Positions 33,302-42,710 of a DNA stretch of 64,000 nt are shown piece by piece. Both the position numbers and the translations under genes were made by a program. The stretch is from Pikeienuella litoralis (GTDB lineage: Bacteria > Pseudomonadota > Alphaproteobacteria > Rhodobacterales > Rhodobacteraceae). The notes below the pieces were generated by a model, which saw only the letters and a program-made list of their open reading frames with translations, made no database searches and was not told the origin of the DNA. Location: the NCBI RefSeq assembly GCF_037646705.1, contig NZ_JBBHER010000001.1, positions 62,001 to 126,000 on the forward strand. Direction: 5' to 3'. Positions within the stretch are counted from its first letter, which is position 1. The number at the start of each line of letters is the position of its first letter.

Positions 33302-35356
33302 ATGGCCGCGAAAGACGTCGAGGAAAGTCAGACCGAAGAACAGCGCGAGGCCGAGCAGCGCGACGCGCCGGGCCCGATGCTGGACATGAGCCAGGCTGCG
33401 ATCAAGAAGATGATCGCTCAGGCGAAGGCGCGCGGCTACATCACCTATGATGAGCTGAACGCCGCTCTGCCGCAGGATCAGGTTTCCTCCGAGCAGATCG
33501 AGGACGTGATGTCTCTGCTCTCGGAGATGGGCGTCAATGTCGTCGAAGCGGAGGAAAGCGCGGACAGCGACGAAGAGACCAAACCCGACAAGGCGAGCGG
33601 GAGCCGCGAAGTCGCGACGGCGCCGACGCCCGCCGCGGCGGCGCTGGACCGCACCGACGACCCGGTGAGGATGTATCTGCGCGAGATGGGGACGGTCGAA
33701 CTTCTGTCCCGCGAAGGCGAGATCGCGATCGCAAAGCGGATCGAGGCCGGTCGCTCGACCATGATCGCCGGCCTCTGCGAAAGCCCCCGAACCTTCCGGG
33801 CGATCACGGTCTGGCTGGAGGAGCTGGAAGAAGAGCGAATCATGCTCCGCGACGTGATCGATCTCGAGACCACGTTCGGGCAGTCTCTCATCGACGCCGC
33901 GGCGGCCTCGGATGAGGAGGTCGTCGTCGAAGGGGCGAAGGGCGCCGCCGGCCAGGACGGGAAGCCGGCGGAAGCCGGGAAGCCGGGCGAGGGGGCGGCC
34001 AAATCCGCCGATTCGGAAGGCAAGCCCGCCGGCGACGGCGCGGCCGATTCGGCCGATGACGACGAAGACGAGGATGAACAGACCAATCTGTCGCTGTCGG
34101 CGATGGAAAGCGCGCTCAAGCCGCAGGTGCTTGATGTTCTTCGCTCGATCTCGGACGATTACGCCAAGCTCTACAAGATGCAGGTCAGCCGGATCTCGGC
34201 CGCGCTGGACGAGACGCGACATTTTTCGTCGGCGCAGGAGCGGGCCTATCAGAAGCTCCGCAGCCATATCGTCGATGAGGTGAATTCGCTTCATCTCCAC
34301 AACAACCGGATCGAATCGTTGATCGACGAGCTTTACGGCATCAATCGCCGGCTGCTTACGCTCGAGAGCAACATCGTGAAGTTCGCCGACGCGCACCGGG
34401 TCAATCGCCGCGAGTTCATCGAGGAATATCGCGGCTCCGAGCTGGATCCGGGCTGGCTCGACCGGGTCGCGACGCTGCGCGGCAAGGGGTGGGCGGCGAT
34501 GGTCGCGAAGGACCGCGACAAGATCGAGGCGATTCGCGGCGAGGTTGGCGAGATCGGCCAGGCGGTCGGCGTCGACATCAGCGAATTCCGCCGCATCGTC
34601 CAGACCGTGCAGAAGGGCGAGAAGGAGGCGCGAATCGCCAAGAAGGAGATGGTCGAGGCGAATCTGCGTCTCGTGATCTCGATCGCCAAGAAATACACCA
34701 ATCGCGGGCTGCAGTTCCTCGACCTGATTCAGGAGGGCAATATCGGCCTGATGAAGGCGGTCGACAAATTCGAGTACCGCCGCGGCTACAAGTTCTCGAC
34801 CTATGCGACTTGGTGGATCCGGCAGGCGATCACCCGCTCGATCGCCGATCAGGCCCGCACGATCCGCATCCCGGTCCACATGATCGAGACGATCAACAAG
34901 CTGGTCCGCACCGGTCGGCAGATGCTGCACGAGATCGGCCGCGAGCCGACGCCGGAGGAGCTGGCGGCGAAATTGCAGATGCCGCTGGAGAAGGTCCGCA
35001 AGGTGATGAAGATCGCCAAGGAGCCGATCAGCCTCGAGACGCCGATCGGCGACGAGGAGGACAGCCAGCTCGGCGATTTCATCGAGGACAAGAACGCGGT
35101 GCTGCCGCTGGATGCGGCGATTCAGGGCAACCTGAAAGACACCACGACCCGGGTTCTGGCCTCGCTCACCCCGCGCGAGGAGCGGGTGCTGAGGATGCGG
35201 TTCGGCATCGGCATGAACACCGATCACACGCTCGAAGAGGTCGGCCAGCAGTTCTCGGTCACCCGCGAGCGGATCCGGCAGATCGAAGCGAAGGCGCTGC
35301 GGAAGCTGAAGCATCCGTCCCGGAGCCGGAAGCTGCGGTCCTTCCTCGAAGGCTGA
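33302..35356 (+). CDS. rpoD: RNA polymerase primary sigma factor RpoD
   Basis: The housekeeping sigma-70 factor, 684 aa. Region 1.1 (AIKKMIAQAKARGYITYDELN), region 1.2 (DPVRMYLREMGTVELLSREGE), a long acidic Gly/Pro/Lys-rich insert at about residues 205-265, region 2 (YKFSTYATWWIRQAITR), region 3 and region 4 (REEVLRMRFGIGM and VTRERIRQIEAKALRKL type sequences) are all present. The start at 33302 has GGAGA upstream; the frame is open to 33188 but overlaps dnaG. A hairpin overlapping the stop probably terminates it. Confidence 0.97.
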   Translation: MAAKDVEESQTEEQREAEQRDAPGPMLDMSQAAIKKMIAQAKARGYITYDELNAALPQDQVSSEQIEDVMSLLSEMGVNVVEAEESADSDEETKPDKASGSREVATAPTPAAAALDRTDDPVRMYLREMGTVELLSREGEIAIAKRIEAGRSTMIAGLCESPRTFRAITVWLEELEEERIMLRDVIDLETTFGQSLIDAAAASDEEVVVEGAKGAAGQDGKPAEAGKPGEGAAKSADSEGKPAGDGAADSADDDEDEDEQTNLSLSAMESALKPQVLDVLRSISDDYAKLYKMQVSRISAALDETRHFSSAQERAYQKLRSHIVDEVNSLHLHNNRIESLIDELYGINRRLLTLESNIVKFADAHRVNRREFIEEYRGSELDPGWLDRVATLRGKGWAAMVAKDRDKIEAIRGEVGEIGQAVGVDISEFRRIVQTVQKGEKEARIAKKEMVEANLRLVISIAKKYTNRGLQFLDLIQEGNIGLMKAVDKFEYRRGYKFSTYATWWIRQAITRSIADQARTIRIPVHMIETINKLVRTGRQMLHEIGREPTPEELAAKLQMPLEKVRKVMKIAKEPISLETPIGDEEDSQLGDFIEDKNAVLPLDAAIQGNLKDTTTRVLASLTPREERVLRMRFGIGMNTDHTLEEVGQQFSVTRERIRQIEAKALRKLKHPSRSRKLRSFLEG

Positions 35357-35373
35357 GGGGGCCGCGCCCCCTC
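35355..35373. terminator. Hairpin terminator between convergent rpoD and phytanoyl-CoA dioxygenase gene
   Basis: Arms 35355-35362 and 35366-35373 are perfect 8-bp complements with a 3-base loop, starting within the rpoD stop codon. There is no T-run, so it may be an imperfect bidirectional terminator. Confidence 0.55.
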
Positions 35374-35383
35374 CGTCGGCGCG

Positions 35384-36403
35384 TCAGGTGATGGCGGGCG
35401 CGTCGGCCTTTACGAGGCCGACGTCCTTCCAGATCGTGTCGCGCCGCAGGAAGTTCATCCAGGCGAAGTAGATATCCATCTGCCGGCCCTTCACGCCGGG
35501 CAGGGATTGAATGTCGAGCCCGTTCCACGGCGGGAACGGGTTGCGGCGCATGTGCCCGTGGACCTCCACCCGCGTCGTCGGCTTTTGCGAGGGCGAGCGG
35601 GCGTGAAAGCCGTAGGTGTCGGCGATGACCAGCGTGTTGGCGCGCACGGCGATCGGGCGCGGCGGCTGATAGCCGAATCGCTCCATCTCGTCGGCGCCGA
35701 CGCGGAACGAGCCGAAGGAGTGATGCGCGCGCTTGGCCTCCTTCGCGGTCAGGCTCTGCTCGTACTCCCATCGCAGCCGCTCCGGCGTCAGCTTGTGCGA
35801 GCCGGGCGCGAACATGAACGGCCCGTCCTCCAGGTCGACATCATGGAGGAAAAGCCAGAACTTCGCCGTGGAATGGAACGTGTCCGCGTGAAGCGCCGTC
35901 TGCGGGTCGGCGGGGCCGCGCTGCGGCTCGGCGATGACGGTCTGGATGAAATGGATCGGCGCGCCCGTCCGCCCCGCCACATAGCCGGTGAGGCGGTTCA
36001 GCGCCGGATCCTGCGCGGCGGAGACGGTCTCCGGCGCGCGCCGCCGCGCGGCGTGGGTGAGCGGAATCATCCGGGTCACGGTCTGCCCCTGACGCATCTC
36101 CCGCGCGGGGTGAAGCTGGCCGAAAACCTCGGCGCAGACGCGCTGGAAGATGGCGTCGGGGAGATAATTCTCCTTGATGACGAATCCGTCGCGGTCATAG
36201 GCGGCGCGATCGTCGGCGGGGATGTCTGAAAGCCGGGCGCGGCGAAACCGGGCCATCCGTTCCGCCGCCGCGACGCGGGCGCGGTGCAGCCCCATTTCGT
36301 TCAACCTGCGGCTGCCGAGAATCGGATTCGCGAGAAAGGACTTCTCCGCGCCGAAGACCCCGGCCGCCCAGCCGATCGCGTGAATCGGAGTGAGGAGTTT
36401 CAT
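35384..36403 (-). CDS. Phytanoyl-CoA dioxygenase (PhyH) family protein
   Basis: A 339-aa Fe(II)/2-oxoglutarate oxygenase homologue. The metal-binding HxD is in TALHADTFH (about residue 193), the distal His is in DTYGFHARSPSQ, with an Arg after it for 2-oxoglutarate; LEDGPFMFAPGSHKL is the typical middle motif. The substrate is unknown; bacterial members hydroxylate amino acids, lipids or natural products. It stands alone between rpoD and nrdJ. Confidence 0.85.
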   Translation of the reverse strand: MKLLTPIHAIGWAAGVFGAEKSFLANPILGSRRLNEMGLHRARVAAAERMARFRRARLSDIPADDRAAYDRDGFVIKENYLPDAIFQRVCAEVFGQLHPAREMRQGQTVTRMIPLTHAARRRAPETVSAAQDPALNRLTGYVAGRTGAPIHFIQTVIAEPQRGPADPQTALHADTFHSTAKFWLFLHDVDLEDGPFMFAPGSHKLTPERLRWEYEQSLTAKEAKRAHHSFGSFRVGADEMERFGYQPPRPIAVRANTLVIADTYGFHARSPSQKPTTRVEVHGHMRRNPFPPWNGLDIQSLPGVKGRQMDIYFAWMNFLRRDTIWKDVGLVKADAPAIT

Positions 36404-36822
36404 GCGCGCCTCGAAAATTCGGACCGGGGCGCAGCTTATGATTTTCCGCGGGGCGGTTCCAGTGCGGCGCGGCGGCGCTGGTGGATGGAAGGAGTCGGCG
36501 GAGAGAGCCGCCCCGCTTTCCCCGCCACAGCTTCATCAGACCTTAACCTTTGGTTCCTAATTCGTTCACTACTGGTGGTGTTCGCGGCGGCGTCAACAGC
36601 AAAATGTAGTGCGCGTGTCGAAAATAGCCGTTGACCAAAGGAGCTCCTTCAACCAGAGTTTGTGTTCGGGGCCGCGATGACCACACCATCTGGTTAACGG
36701 CGGGCCGGAATTTTACTGGATCACCTGGCGCGCTGCGGCGCGCCGGCATGGAGACGCGGCGTCAACGCATCGCCGTGAACGGAAGCGCGCGGCCTGAGAA
36801 CGGGCGAGCAGGGGACATAGAA
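36404..36822. other. 419-base non-coding region upstream of nrdJ
   Basis: No credible gene. From about 36535 the sequence is richer in A/T than its surroundings. CCTTTGGT (36546-36553) and ACCAAAGG (36635-36642) form an 8-bp inverted pair about 80 bases apart, and TTAACC half-sites resembling CtrA boxes occur near 36542 and, inverted, near 36692. I see no cobalamin-riboswitch box and no clear NrdR box. A long leader with regulatory content for nrdJ is likely. Confidence 0.45.
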
Positions 36823-39800
36823 ATGAAGATCGAACGTCGTTTCACCACCGCTGGGGAGTCGCCCTATGCGAGCATCGAGTTTCGCGAGACGGTGAGCGAG
36901 ATCCGCAATCCCGACGGATCGGCCGTGTTCAGGCTGGAGGGCGTTCAGACGCCGGCGAAGTGGAGCCAGGTCGCCGCCGACGTGCTGGCGCAGAAATATT
37001 TCCGCAAGGCCGGCGTTCCCGCCGCGCTGAAGCGGGTGAAGGAGAAGGGCGTTCCCTCGTTCCTCTGGCGCTCGGTTCCCGATGAGAAGGCGCTCGAGAA
37101 GCTGCCGGAGGCCGAGCGCGTCGGCGGCGAGACCGACGCGCGGCAGGTCTTTGACAGGCTGGCCGGCGCCTGGGCCTATTGGGGCTGGAAGGGCGGCTAT
37201 TTCACCGACGAGTCCGACGCCCGCGCCTATCACGATGAGATGCGCTACATGCTGGCGATGCAGATGGCGGCGCCGAATTCTCCGCAATGGTTCAACACCG
37301 GTCTGCATTGGGCTTACGGCATCGACGGGCCGGGCCAGGGGCATTTCTACGTCGATTACCGGACCGGCGAGCTGGTGCGGTCCGAGTCCGCCTATGAGCA
37401 TCCGCAGCCGCACGCCTGCTTCATCCAGTCGGTGAAGGACGATCTGGTCAACGAAGGCGGGATCATGGATCTCTGGACCCGGGAGGCGCGGCTCTTCAAG
37501 TACGGCTCCGGCACCGGCACCAATTTCTCCTCGCTCCGGGCGGCGAACGAGCGCCTCGGCGGCGGCGGCAAATCCTCCGGCCTGATGTCCTTTCTGAAGA
37601 TCGGCGACCGCGCGGCCGGCGCCATCAAATCGGGCGGCACCACGCGCCGCGCGGCGAAGATGGTGATCTGCGACATGGACCACCCGGATATCGAGGCCTT
37701 CATCAACTGGAAGGTGACCGAGGAGCAGAAAGTCGCCTCGCTCGTCGCGGGCTCGAAGATGCATGAGCAGAAGCTCAATCTGATCTTCGACGCGATCCGC
37801 GCATGGGACGGCGCGATGGACGACGCGGTCGACCCGAAGAAGAACGCCGGCCTGAGGGCGGCGATCCGGGAAGCGCGGAAATCCGCGATCCCCGACGCCT
37901 ATGTGAAGCGCGTGCTGCAATACGCGGCGCAGGGCTTCGCGAAGATCGAGTTCCCGACCTATGACACCGACTGGGACTCGGAGGCCTATCTCACCGTCGC
38001 CGGGCAGAATTCCAACAATTCCGTCCGCGTCACCGACGCCTTCCTGAAAGCGGTCGAAGAGGACGCGGATTGGGAGTTGATCCGCCGCACCGACGGCGGC
38101 GTCGCGAAAACCGTGAAGGCGCGCGATCTCTGGGAGCAGATCGCGCTCGCGGCATGGTCCTGCGCCGATCCGGGCATGCAGTATCACGACACCATCAACG
38201 ACTGGCACACCTGCCCCGAGGACGGGCCGATCCGGGCGTCGAACCCGTGCTCCGAATACATGTTTCTCGACGACACCGCCTGCAATCTGGCGTCGATGAA
38301 TCTGCTCACCTTCCTCAAGGACGGCGAATTCGACATCGCGGGCTACGAGCACGCGACCCGTCTCTGGACCCTGACGCTCGAGATCTCGGTGCTGATGGCG
38401 CAGTTCCCGAGCAGGGAGATCGCTCAGCGGTCCTATGAGTTCCGGACCCTGGGGCTGGGTTACGCCAATATCGGTGGGCTGCTGATGTCGCTTGGCCACG
38501 GCTATGATTCGGTTGAGGGCCGCGCGCTTTGCGGCGCGCTGACCGCGGTGATGACCGGCGTGAGCTACGCGACGTCGGCGGAGATCGCGTCCGAAGTCGG
38601 CGCGTTCCCCGGCTACGCGAAAAACGCCGATCACATGCTTCGGGTCATCCGCAACCATCGCCGCGCCGCCTATGGCGAGAACGACGGCTACGAGCAGGTG
38701 GCGACGAAGCCGGTCCCGCTCGATCATGCGGGCTGCCCCGATCAGCGGCTGATCGCCGCCGCCCGCGCGGCATGGGACCGGGCGCTGAGCCTCGGCGAGG
38801 CGCATGGCTACCGGAACGCGCAGGCGACGGTGATCGCGCCCACCGGCACGATCGGGCTGGTCATGGATTGCGACACCACCGGAATCGAGCCGGATTTCGC
38901 GCTGGTGAAATTCAAGAAACTGGCCGGCGGCGGCTATTTCAAGATCATCAACCGCTCGGTGCCGGCGGCGCTCGCGTCGCTCGGCTATGGAGAGAACGCG
39001 ATCGCGGCGATCATCAATCACGCGGTGGGCAGCGGCACGCTGGTCGGCGCGCCGGGCGTCAACCATGTGACGCTCGCGGAGAAGGGGTTCGACGCCGCGA
39101 CTCTGGCGAAGATCGAGGAGAGCCTCGCCGCCGCGTTCGATATCCGCTTCGTCTTCAACCAATGGACCCTCGGCGCCGCGTTCTGCGAAGAGAAGCTCGG
39201 CCTCGATCCCAAGGCGATGGAGAACCCGACCTTCGATCTTCTGCGCGAGATCGGCTTCTCCAAGGCGGAGATCGACGCCGCGAACAATTTTGTGTGCGGA
39301 ACGATGACGCTGGAGGGCGCGCCGGGCCTCGACCCCGCTCATATCGGCGTGTTCGACTGCGCCAACCCCTGCGGGCGGACCGGCCGGCGCTATCTGAGCG
39401 TCGAAAGCCATATCCACATGATGGCGGCGGCGCAGAGCTTCATCTCCGGAGCGATCTCAAAGACCATCAACATGCCCAACGACGCGTCGGTCGAAGATGT
39501 GAAGGCGGCCTACCGGCTCTCCTGGGAGAAGGGCGTCAAGGCGAACGCGCTTTACCGCGACGGATCGAAGCTCTCGCAGCCGCTCGCCGCGCAGATCCTC
39601 GACGATGAGGAGGCGGAGGCCGAAGAGCCGGGTTCCGCCCGCATCGCCGCGGTGGCGGAGCGGATCGTCGAGAAGGTGGTGATCCGCGAGACCGCCGCGA
39701 AGCGGGGCCGCGAGCGGCTCCCCGACCGGCGGAAATCCTACACCCAGAAGGCGACGGTCGGCGGGCACAAGGTCTATCTCCACACCGGCGAATATGACGA

Positions 39801-40485
39801 TGGCCGCCTCGGCGAGATTTTCATCGACATGCACAAGGAAGGCGCGGCCTTCCGGGCGATGATGAACAATTTCGCCATCGCCATCTCGATGGGGCTGCAA
39901 TACGGCGTCCCGCTCGAAGAGTTCGTCGACGCCTTCACCTTCACCCGGTTCGAGCCGGCGGGAATTGTTCAGGGCAACGAGAACATCAAGACCGCGACCT
40001 CGATCATCGACTACATCTTTCGTGAGCTCGCGATCAGCTATCTCGACCGGACCGACCTCGCGCATGTGGAGCCGGAGGGGATGCGCTTCGACGCCATGGG
40101 CAGCGGCGAAGAGGAAGGCAAGCGCAACTTCGCCGAAGCGGGGCAAGACGCGCTGGCGCGGATCGAAGCGATCCGGGCCGCCGCATCCAACGGCTACACC
40201 CATGGCCGGATGCCGAAGGACTTCTTCGTCGTGACCGGCGGCCTTCAGCAGACGGCGTCGGCCGCCAGCGGCGGGGCGATGGGGCGGTCCTCGGTGATGG
40301 TGAGCGACGTCACGGTCGCCAGCGCCAGCGCCAGCAGTGGGGGCGGAGCCGTCCAACGCCGCGCGGAAGCGCGGATGAAGGGCTACGAGGGAGATCCTTG
40401 CGGCGAATGCGGCAACTTCACGCTGGTGCGGAACGGCACCTGCCTGAAATGCGACAATTGCGGCGCCACGACAGGCTGCAGCTGA
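36823..40485 (+). CDS. nrdJ: Vitamin B12-dependent (class II) ribonucleotide reductase
   Basis: A 1220-aa adenosylcobalamin-dependent reductase that turns ribonucleotides into deoxyribonucleotides without oxygen. Family landmarks: SPQWFNTGLHWAYGI, GSGTGTNFSSLR, NPCSEYMFLDDTACNLASMNL (catalytic cysteine region), APTGTIGLVMDCDTTGIEP, a TSCPD domain near residues 1010-1090 (GRLGEIFIDMHKEG), and a C-terminal CLKCDNCGATTGCS tail with redox cysteines. Full length. The ATG at 36823 follows GGGGA; the upstream open frame from 36631 has no conserved content. The organism must make or import B12. Confidence 0.96.
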   Translation: MKIERRFTTAGESPYASIEFRETVSEIRNPDGSAVFRLEGVQTPAKWSQVAADVLAQKYFRKAGVPAALKRVKEKGVPSFLWRSVPDEKALEKLPEAERVGGETDARQVFDRLAGAWAYWGWKGGYFTDESDARAYHDEMRYMLAMQMAAPNSPQWFNTGLHWAYGIDGPGQGHFYVDYRTGELVRSESAYEHPQPHACFIQSVKDDLVNEGGIMDLWTREARLFKYGSGTGTNFSSLRAANERLGGGGKSSGLMSFLKIGDRAAGAIKSGGTTRRAAKMVICDMDHPDIEAFINWKVTEEQKVASLVAGSKMHEQKLNLIFDAIRAWDGAMDDAVDPKKNAGLRAAIREARKSAIPDAYVKRVLQYAAQGFAKIEFPTYDTDWDSEAYLTVAGQNSNNSVRVTDAFLKAVEEDADWELIRRTDGGVAKTVKARDLWEQIALAAWSCADPGMQYHDTINDWHTCPEDGPIRASNPCSEYMFLDDTACNLASMNLLTFLKDGEFDIAGYEHATRLWTLTLEISVLMAQFPSREIAQRSYEFRTLGLGYANIGGLLMSLGHGYDSVEGRALCGALTAVMTGVSYATSAEIASEVGAFPGYAKNADHMLRVIRNHRRAAYGENDGYEQVATKPVPLDHAGCPDQRLIAAARAAWDRALSLGEAHGYRNAQATVIAPTGTIGLVMDCDTTGIEPDFALVKFKKLAGGGYFKIINRSVPAALASLGYGENAIAAIINHAVGSGTLVGAPGVNHVTLAEKGFDAATLAKIEESLAAAFDIRFVFNQWTLGAAFCEEKLGLDPKAMENPTFDLLREIGFSKAEIDAANNFVCGTMTLEGAPGLDPAHIGVFDCANPCGRTGRRYLSVESHIHMMAAAQSFISGAISKTINMPNDASVEDVKAAYRLSWEKGVKANALYRDGSKLSQPLAAQILDDEEAEAEEPGSARIAAVAERIVEKVVIRETAAKRGRERLPDRRKSYTQKATVGGHKVYLHTGEYDDGRLGEIFIDMHKEGAAFRAMMNNFAIAISMGLQYGVPLEEFVDAFTFTRFEPAGIVQGNENIKTATSIIDYIFRELAISYLDRTDLAHVEPEGMRFDAMGSGEEEGKRNFAEAGQDALARIEAIRAAASNGYTHGRMPKDFFVVTGGLQQTASAASGGAMGRSSVMVSDVTVASASASSGGGAVQRRAEARMKGYEGDPCGECGNFTLVRNGTCLKCDNCGATTGCS

Positions 40486-40491
40486 GATGAC

Positions 40492-40521
40492 GGCCGGGCG
40501 CGGCGCCCGCCGCGCCCGGCC
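40492..40521 (+). terminator. GC-rich hairpin after nrdJ
   Basis: Arms 40492-40503 and 40510-40521 pair perfectly over 12 bp with a 6-base loop, seven bases after the nrdJ stop. It lacks a T-run. The remaining 210 bases to the next gene hold nothing I can recognise. Confidence 0.6.
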
Positions 40522-40731
40522 GCTTGTGGAGAGGCCGCGGACGAGAGACCGGGCGGCAAGGCGGCCTGACCGCGAATGGGTCGGGAGCGAGGCGACGCCC
40601 CCGTCATGCGGCGTTCCCTCGCTCCGCGTCACCGGCTTGGCCGGGGCGGCGATCCGCCCGTCCGAACCGAGCCCAGGCCTGGGCTGCCCGTCGTCCTTCC
40701 GAGGCGACGGCGCCGAAACCCGGTCGCGCGA

Positions 40732-41937
40732 TCAGCCGCCGGCGACCGCGCCGCTTTCCAGCATTTTCGCGATCTCGTCGTCGCGGTAGCCATATTCGCG
40801 CAAGATCTCGCGGGCGTGTTCGCCGAGCCTCGGCGCCGGTCCGCGCACGCCGCCCGGCGTCTCCGAGAATTTCACCGGCAGGCCGATGGTCTTCATCGCG
40901 CCAGCGGATGGATGGTCGACTTCGACCACCATCTCTCGCGCCTGCACCTGCGGATCCTCGTGCATCTCCGAGACCGACAGCACCGGCCCCGCGGGAACGC
41001 CGACTTCCTCCAGCGCCTTCAGCCAGTGCGCCGTGCTCTTCGTGCTGAAATACTTGGTCAGCGCGGCGGTCAGCTCCTCCAGATTCGCCATTCGTCCGGA
41101 GTTCGCGGAAAAGCGCGGATCCTCGGTCAGATCTTCAGCTCCGAGGAGACGGCAGAGCCGCTCCCAGTTTGCTTGATTGGCGGCGCCGACATTGATCCAG
41201 CCATCGGCGGTCCTGAACGCCTGATAGGGCGCGTTCAGCGGATGCGCGGAGCCCATCGGGCCCGGCGGGACGCCGGTCGCGAAGGCGATGGCGGATTGCC
41301 AGTAGGTATGGACGACCCCGGCCTCCAGCAGGGATGTGTCCACCTTCTGCCCGAGCCCGGTCTGGAGTTTGCGGGCGTAAGCCGCGGCGACGCCCATCGC
41401 GCCGAGAATCCCGGCGGTGATGTCCGTGACCGGAGCGCCGACCTTGACCGGAGGGCGCCCCGGCCCTTCGCCGGTGATCGACATCAGCCCGGACATGCCC
41501 TGCGCGATCAGGTCGAAGCCGCCGCGCGTCGCATAGGGGCCGGTGCGCCCGAAGCCGGAGATCGAGCAATAGATCAGGCCCGGATTCTCCTTGCGCAATG
41601 TCTCGTATCCGAGGCCGAGCTTCTCCATGACGCCCATCCGGTAATTCTCGATCAGGACGTCCGCGTCACGCAGCATCCGGCGCAGGACGGCGTTGCCTTC
41701 CGGGCTTTTCAGATCGAGAACAACGCCGCGCTTGTTCCGGTTCATCATCATGAAGGCGGCCGATTCTCCACCGATTTCGGGCGGCACCGAGCCGCGCGTG
41801 TCGTCGCCGGAGGCCTTCTCCACCTTGATGACGTCAGCGCCCATATCGGCCAGCATCAGCCCGCAGACCGGCCCGGCCATGACATGCGCCAACTCGATGA
41901 CCTTCATCCCGTCGAGGGGGCCCTTCACGCCGCTCAT
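40732..41937 (-). CDS. CaiB/BaiF family (class III) CoA transferase
   Basis: A 401-aa family III CoA transferase. The start IELAHVMAGPVCGLMLADMGADVIKVE, here cited as its ends IELAHV and DVIKVE, is standard, and the catalytic Asp is D172 in APVTDITAGI. Such enzymes move CoA between carboxylic acids via an aspartyl-CoA anhydride. It is the last gene of a seven-gene minus-strand operon and overlaps the upstream crotonase gene by four bases (ATGA at 41934-41937). It probably activates the acid imported by the TRAP system; donor and acceptor are unknown. Confidence 0.92.
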   Translation of the reverse strand: MSGVKGPLDGMKVIELAHVMAGPVCGLMLADMGADVIKVEKASGDDTRGSVPPEIGGESAAFMMMNRNKRGVVLDLKSPEGNAVLRRMLRDADVLIENYRMGVMEKLGLGYETLRKENPGLIYCSISGFGRTGPYATRGGFDLIAQGMSGLMSITGEGPGRPPVKVGAPVTDITAGILGAMGVAAAYARKLQTGLGQKVDTSLLEAGVVHTYWQSAIAFATGVPPGPMGSAHPLNAPYQAFRTADGWINVGAANQANWERLCRLLGAEDLTEDPRFSANSGRMANLEELTAALTKYFSTKSTAHWLKALEEVGVPAGPVLSVSEMHEDPQVQAREMVVEVDHPSAGAMKTIGLPVKFSETPGGVRGPAPRLGEHAREILREYGYRDDEIAKMLESGAVAGG

Positions 41938-42710
41938 CGGCCGGTCCACTCTGGCTTGCGCTTCGAGAGGAAGGCCTCCATCCCTTCGCGGAAATCCGCG
42001 CTGCCGTATGCGAGCGTCACGAGATCGTCGTCCGCCGCCCCGGCGCCCTCCAGCCGGAGCCGCCGCAGCGCCTCCTTCGTCGCGCGAAGGGTGAGGGGCG
42101 CGTGCCCCGCGACGGTTCTGGCCAGTTCATCCGCGCGCCGCATCACCGCCTCCGCGTCGTCCAGCACTTCGGAGACGAGCCCGGCGGCCAACGCCTCCTC
42201 CGCTTCGACCAGGCGCGCGGTGAAAATGATTTCACGCACCCGCCCCGGCCCGATCAGCGCCGAAAGCCGGGCGAGATTGCCGATGCTGAGGCAATTGCCG
42301 AGCGTCCGGGCGATGGGAAAGCCGAATTTGAGCCGGCTGTCGCAGATCCGCAGATCGCATGCGGCCGCGATGGCGCCGCCGCCGCCTGTGCAGGCCCCGG
42401 TGATCGCGGCGACCGTCGGGATCGTGCAGGACTCGATCGTCTCGAGGACGCCGTCCATCGTCTTTTCATATGTCAGCGCGTCGTCCGGAGTCGAAAATCC
42501 GCGAAATTCCGCCATGTCGGTGCCGGCGGCGAAGGCCCGCCCGCCCGCGCCGGTCATCACGATGGCCTTCACGCCCTCATCCGGCGCACGGCGGCAGATA
42601 TCGGCCACCTCGCGGTACATCTCGAAGGTGAAGGCGTTCCGCCGGTCCGGCCGGTTGAAGGTGATGCGCCCGACGCCGTCCTCGACGTTCCAGAGGATTG
42701 TCTCGCTCAT
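41934..42710 (-). CDS. Crotonase-fold protein lacking both usual catalytic glutamates
   Basis: A 258-aa enoyl-CoA hydratase/isomerase superfamily member. The oxyanion-hole segments (AFAAGTDM and TGGGGAI) are intact, so it should bind and polarise an acyl-CoA thioester. The two glutamates that catalyse hydration in standard enzymes are replaced: the GGGCE position reads GGGGA (Ala113) and the GxPE position reads GFPI (Ile133). It is therefore unlikely to be a normal enoyl-CoA hydratase and may be an isomerase, lyase, thioesterase or decarboxylase. Overlaps the genes on both sides by four bases. Confidence 0.88.
   Translation of the reverse strand: MSETILWNVEDGVGRITFNRPDRRNAFTFEMYREVADICRRAPDEGVKAIVMTGAGGRAFAAGTDMAEFRGFSTPDDALTYEKTMDGVLETIESCTIPTVAAITGACTGGGGAIAAACDLRICDSRLKFGFPIARTLGNCLSIGNLARLSALIGPGRVREIIFTARLVEAEEALAAGLVSEVLDDAEAVMRRADELARTVAGHAPLTLRATKEALRRLRLEGAGAADDDLVTLAYGSADFREGMEAFLSKRKPEWTGR

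Noticed and set aside
36404..36822. Cobalamin riboswitch upstream of nrdJ
   Set aside because: The conserved B12-box is not found, and repression by B12 would make little sense for a B12-dependent enzyme.
36721..39417. An 898-codon open frame antisense to nrdJ
   Set aside because: It is a shadow of the high-GC nrdJ gene: composition is Arg/Ala/Asp-rich without domain motifs, and nrdJ on the other strand is unmistakable.
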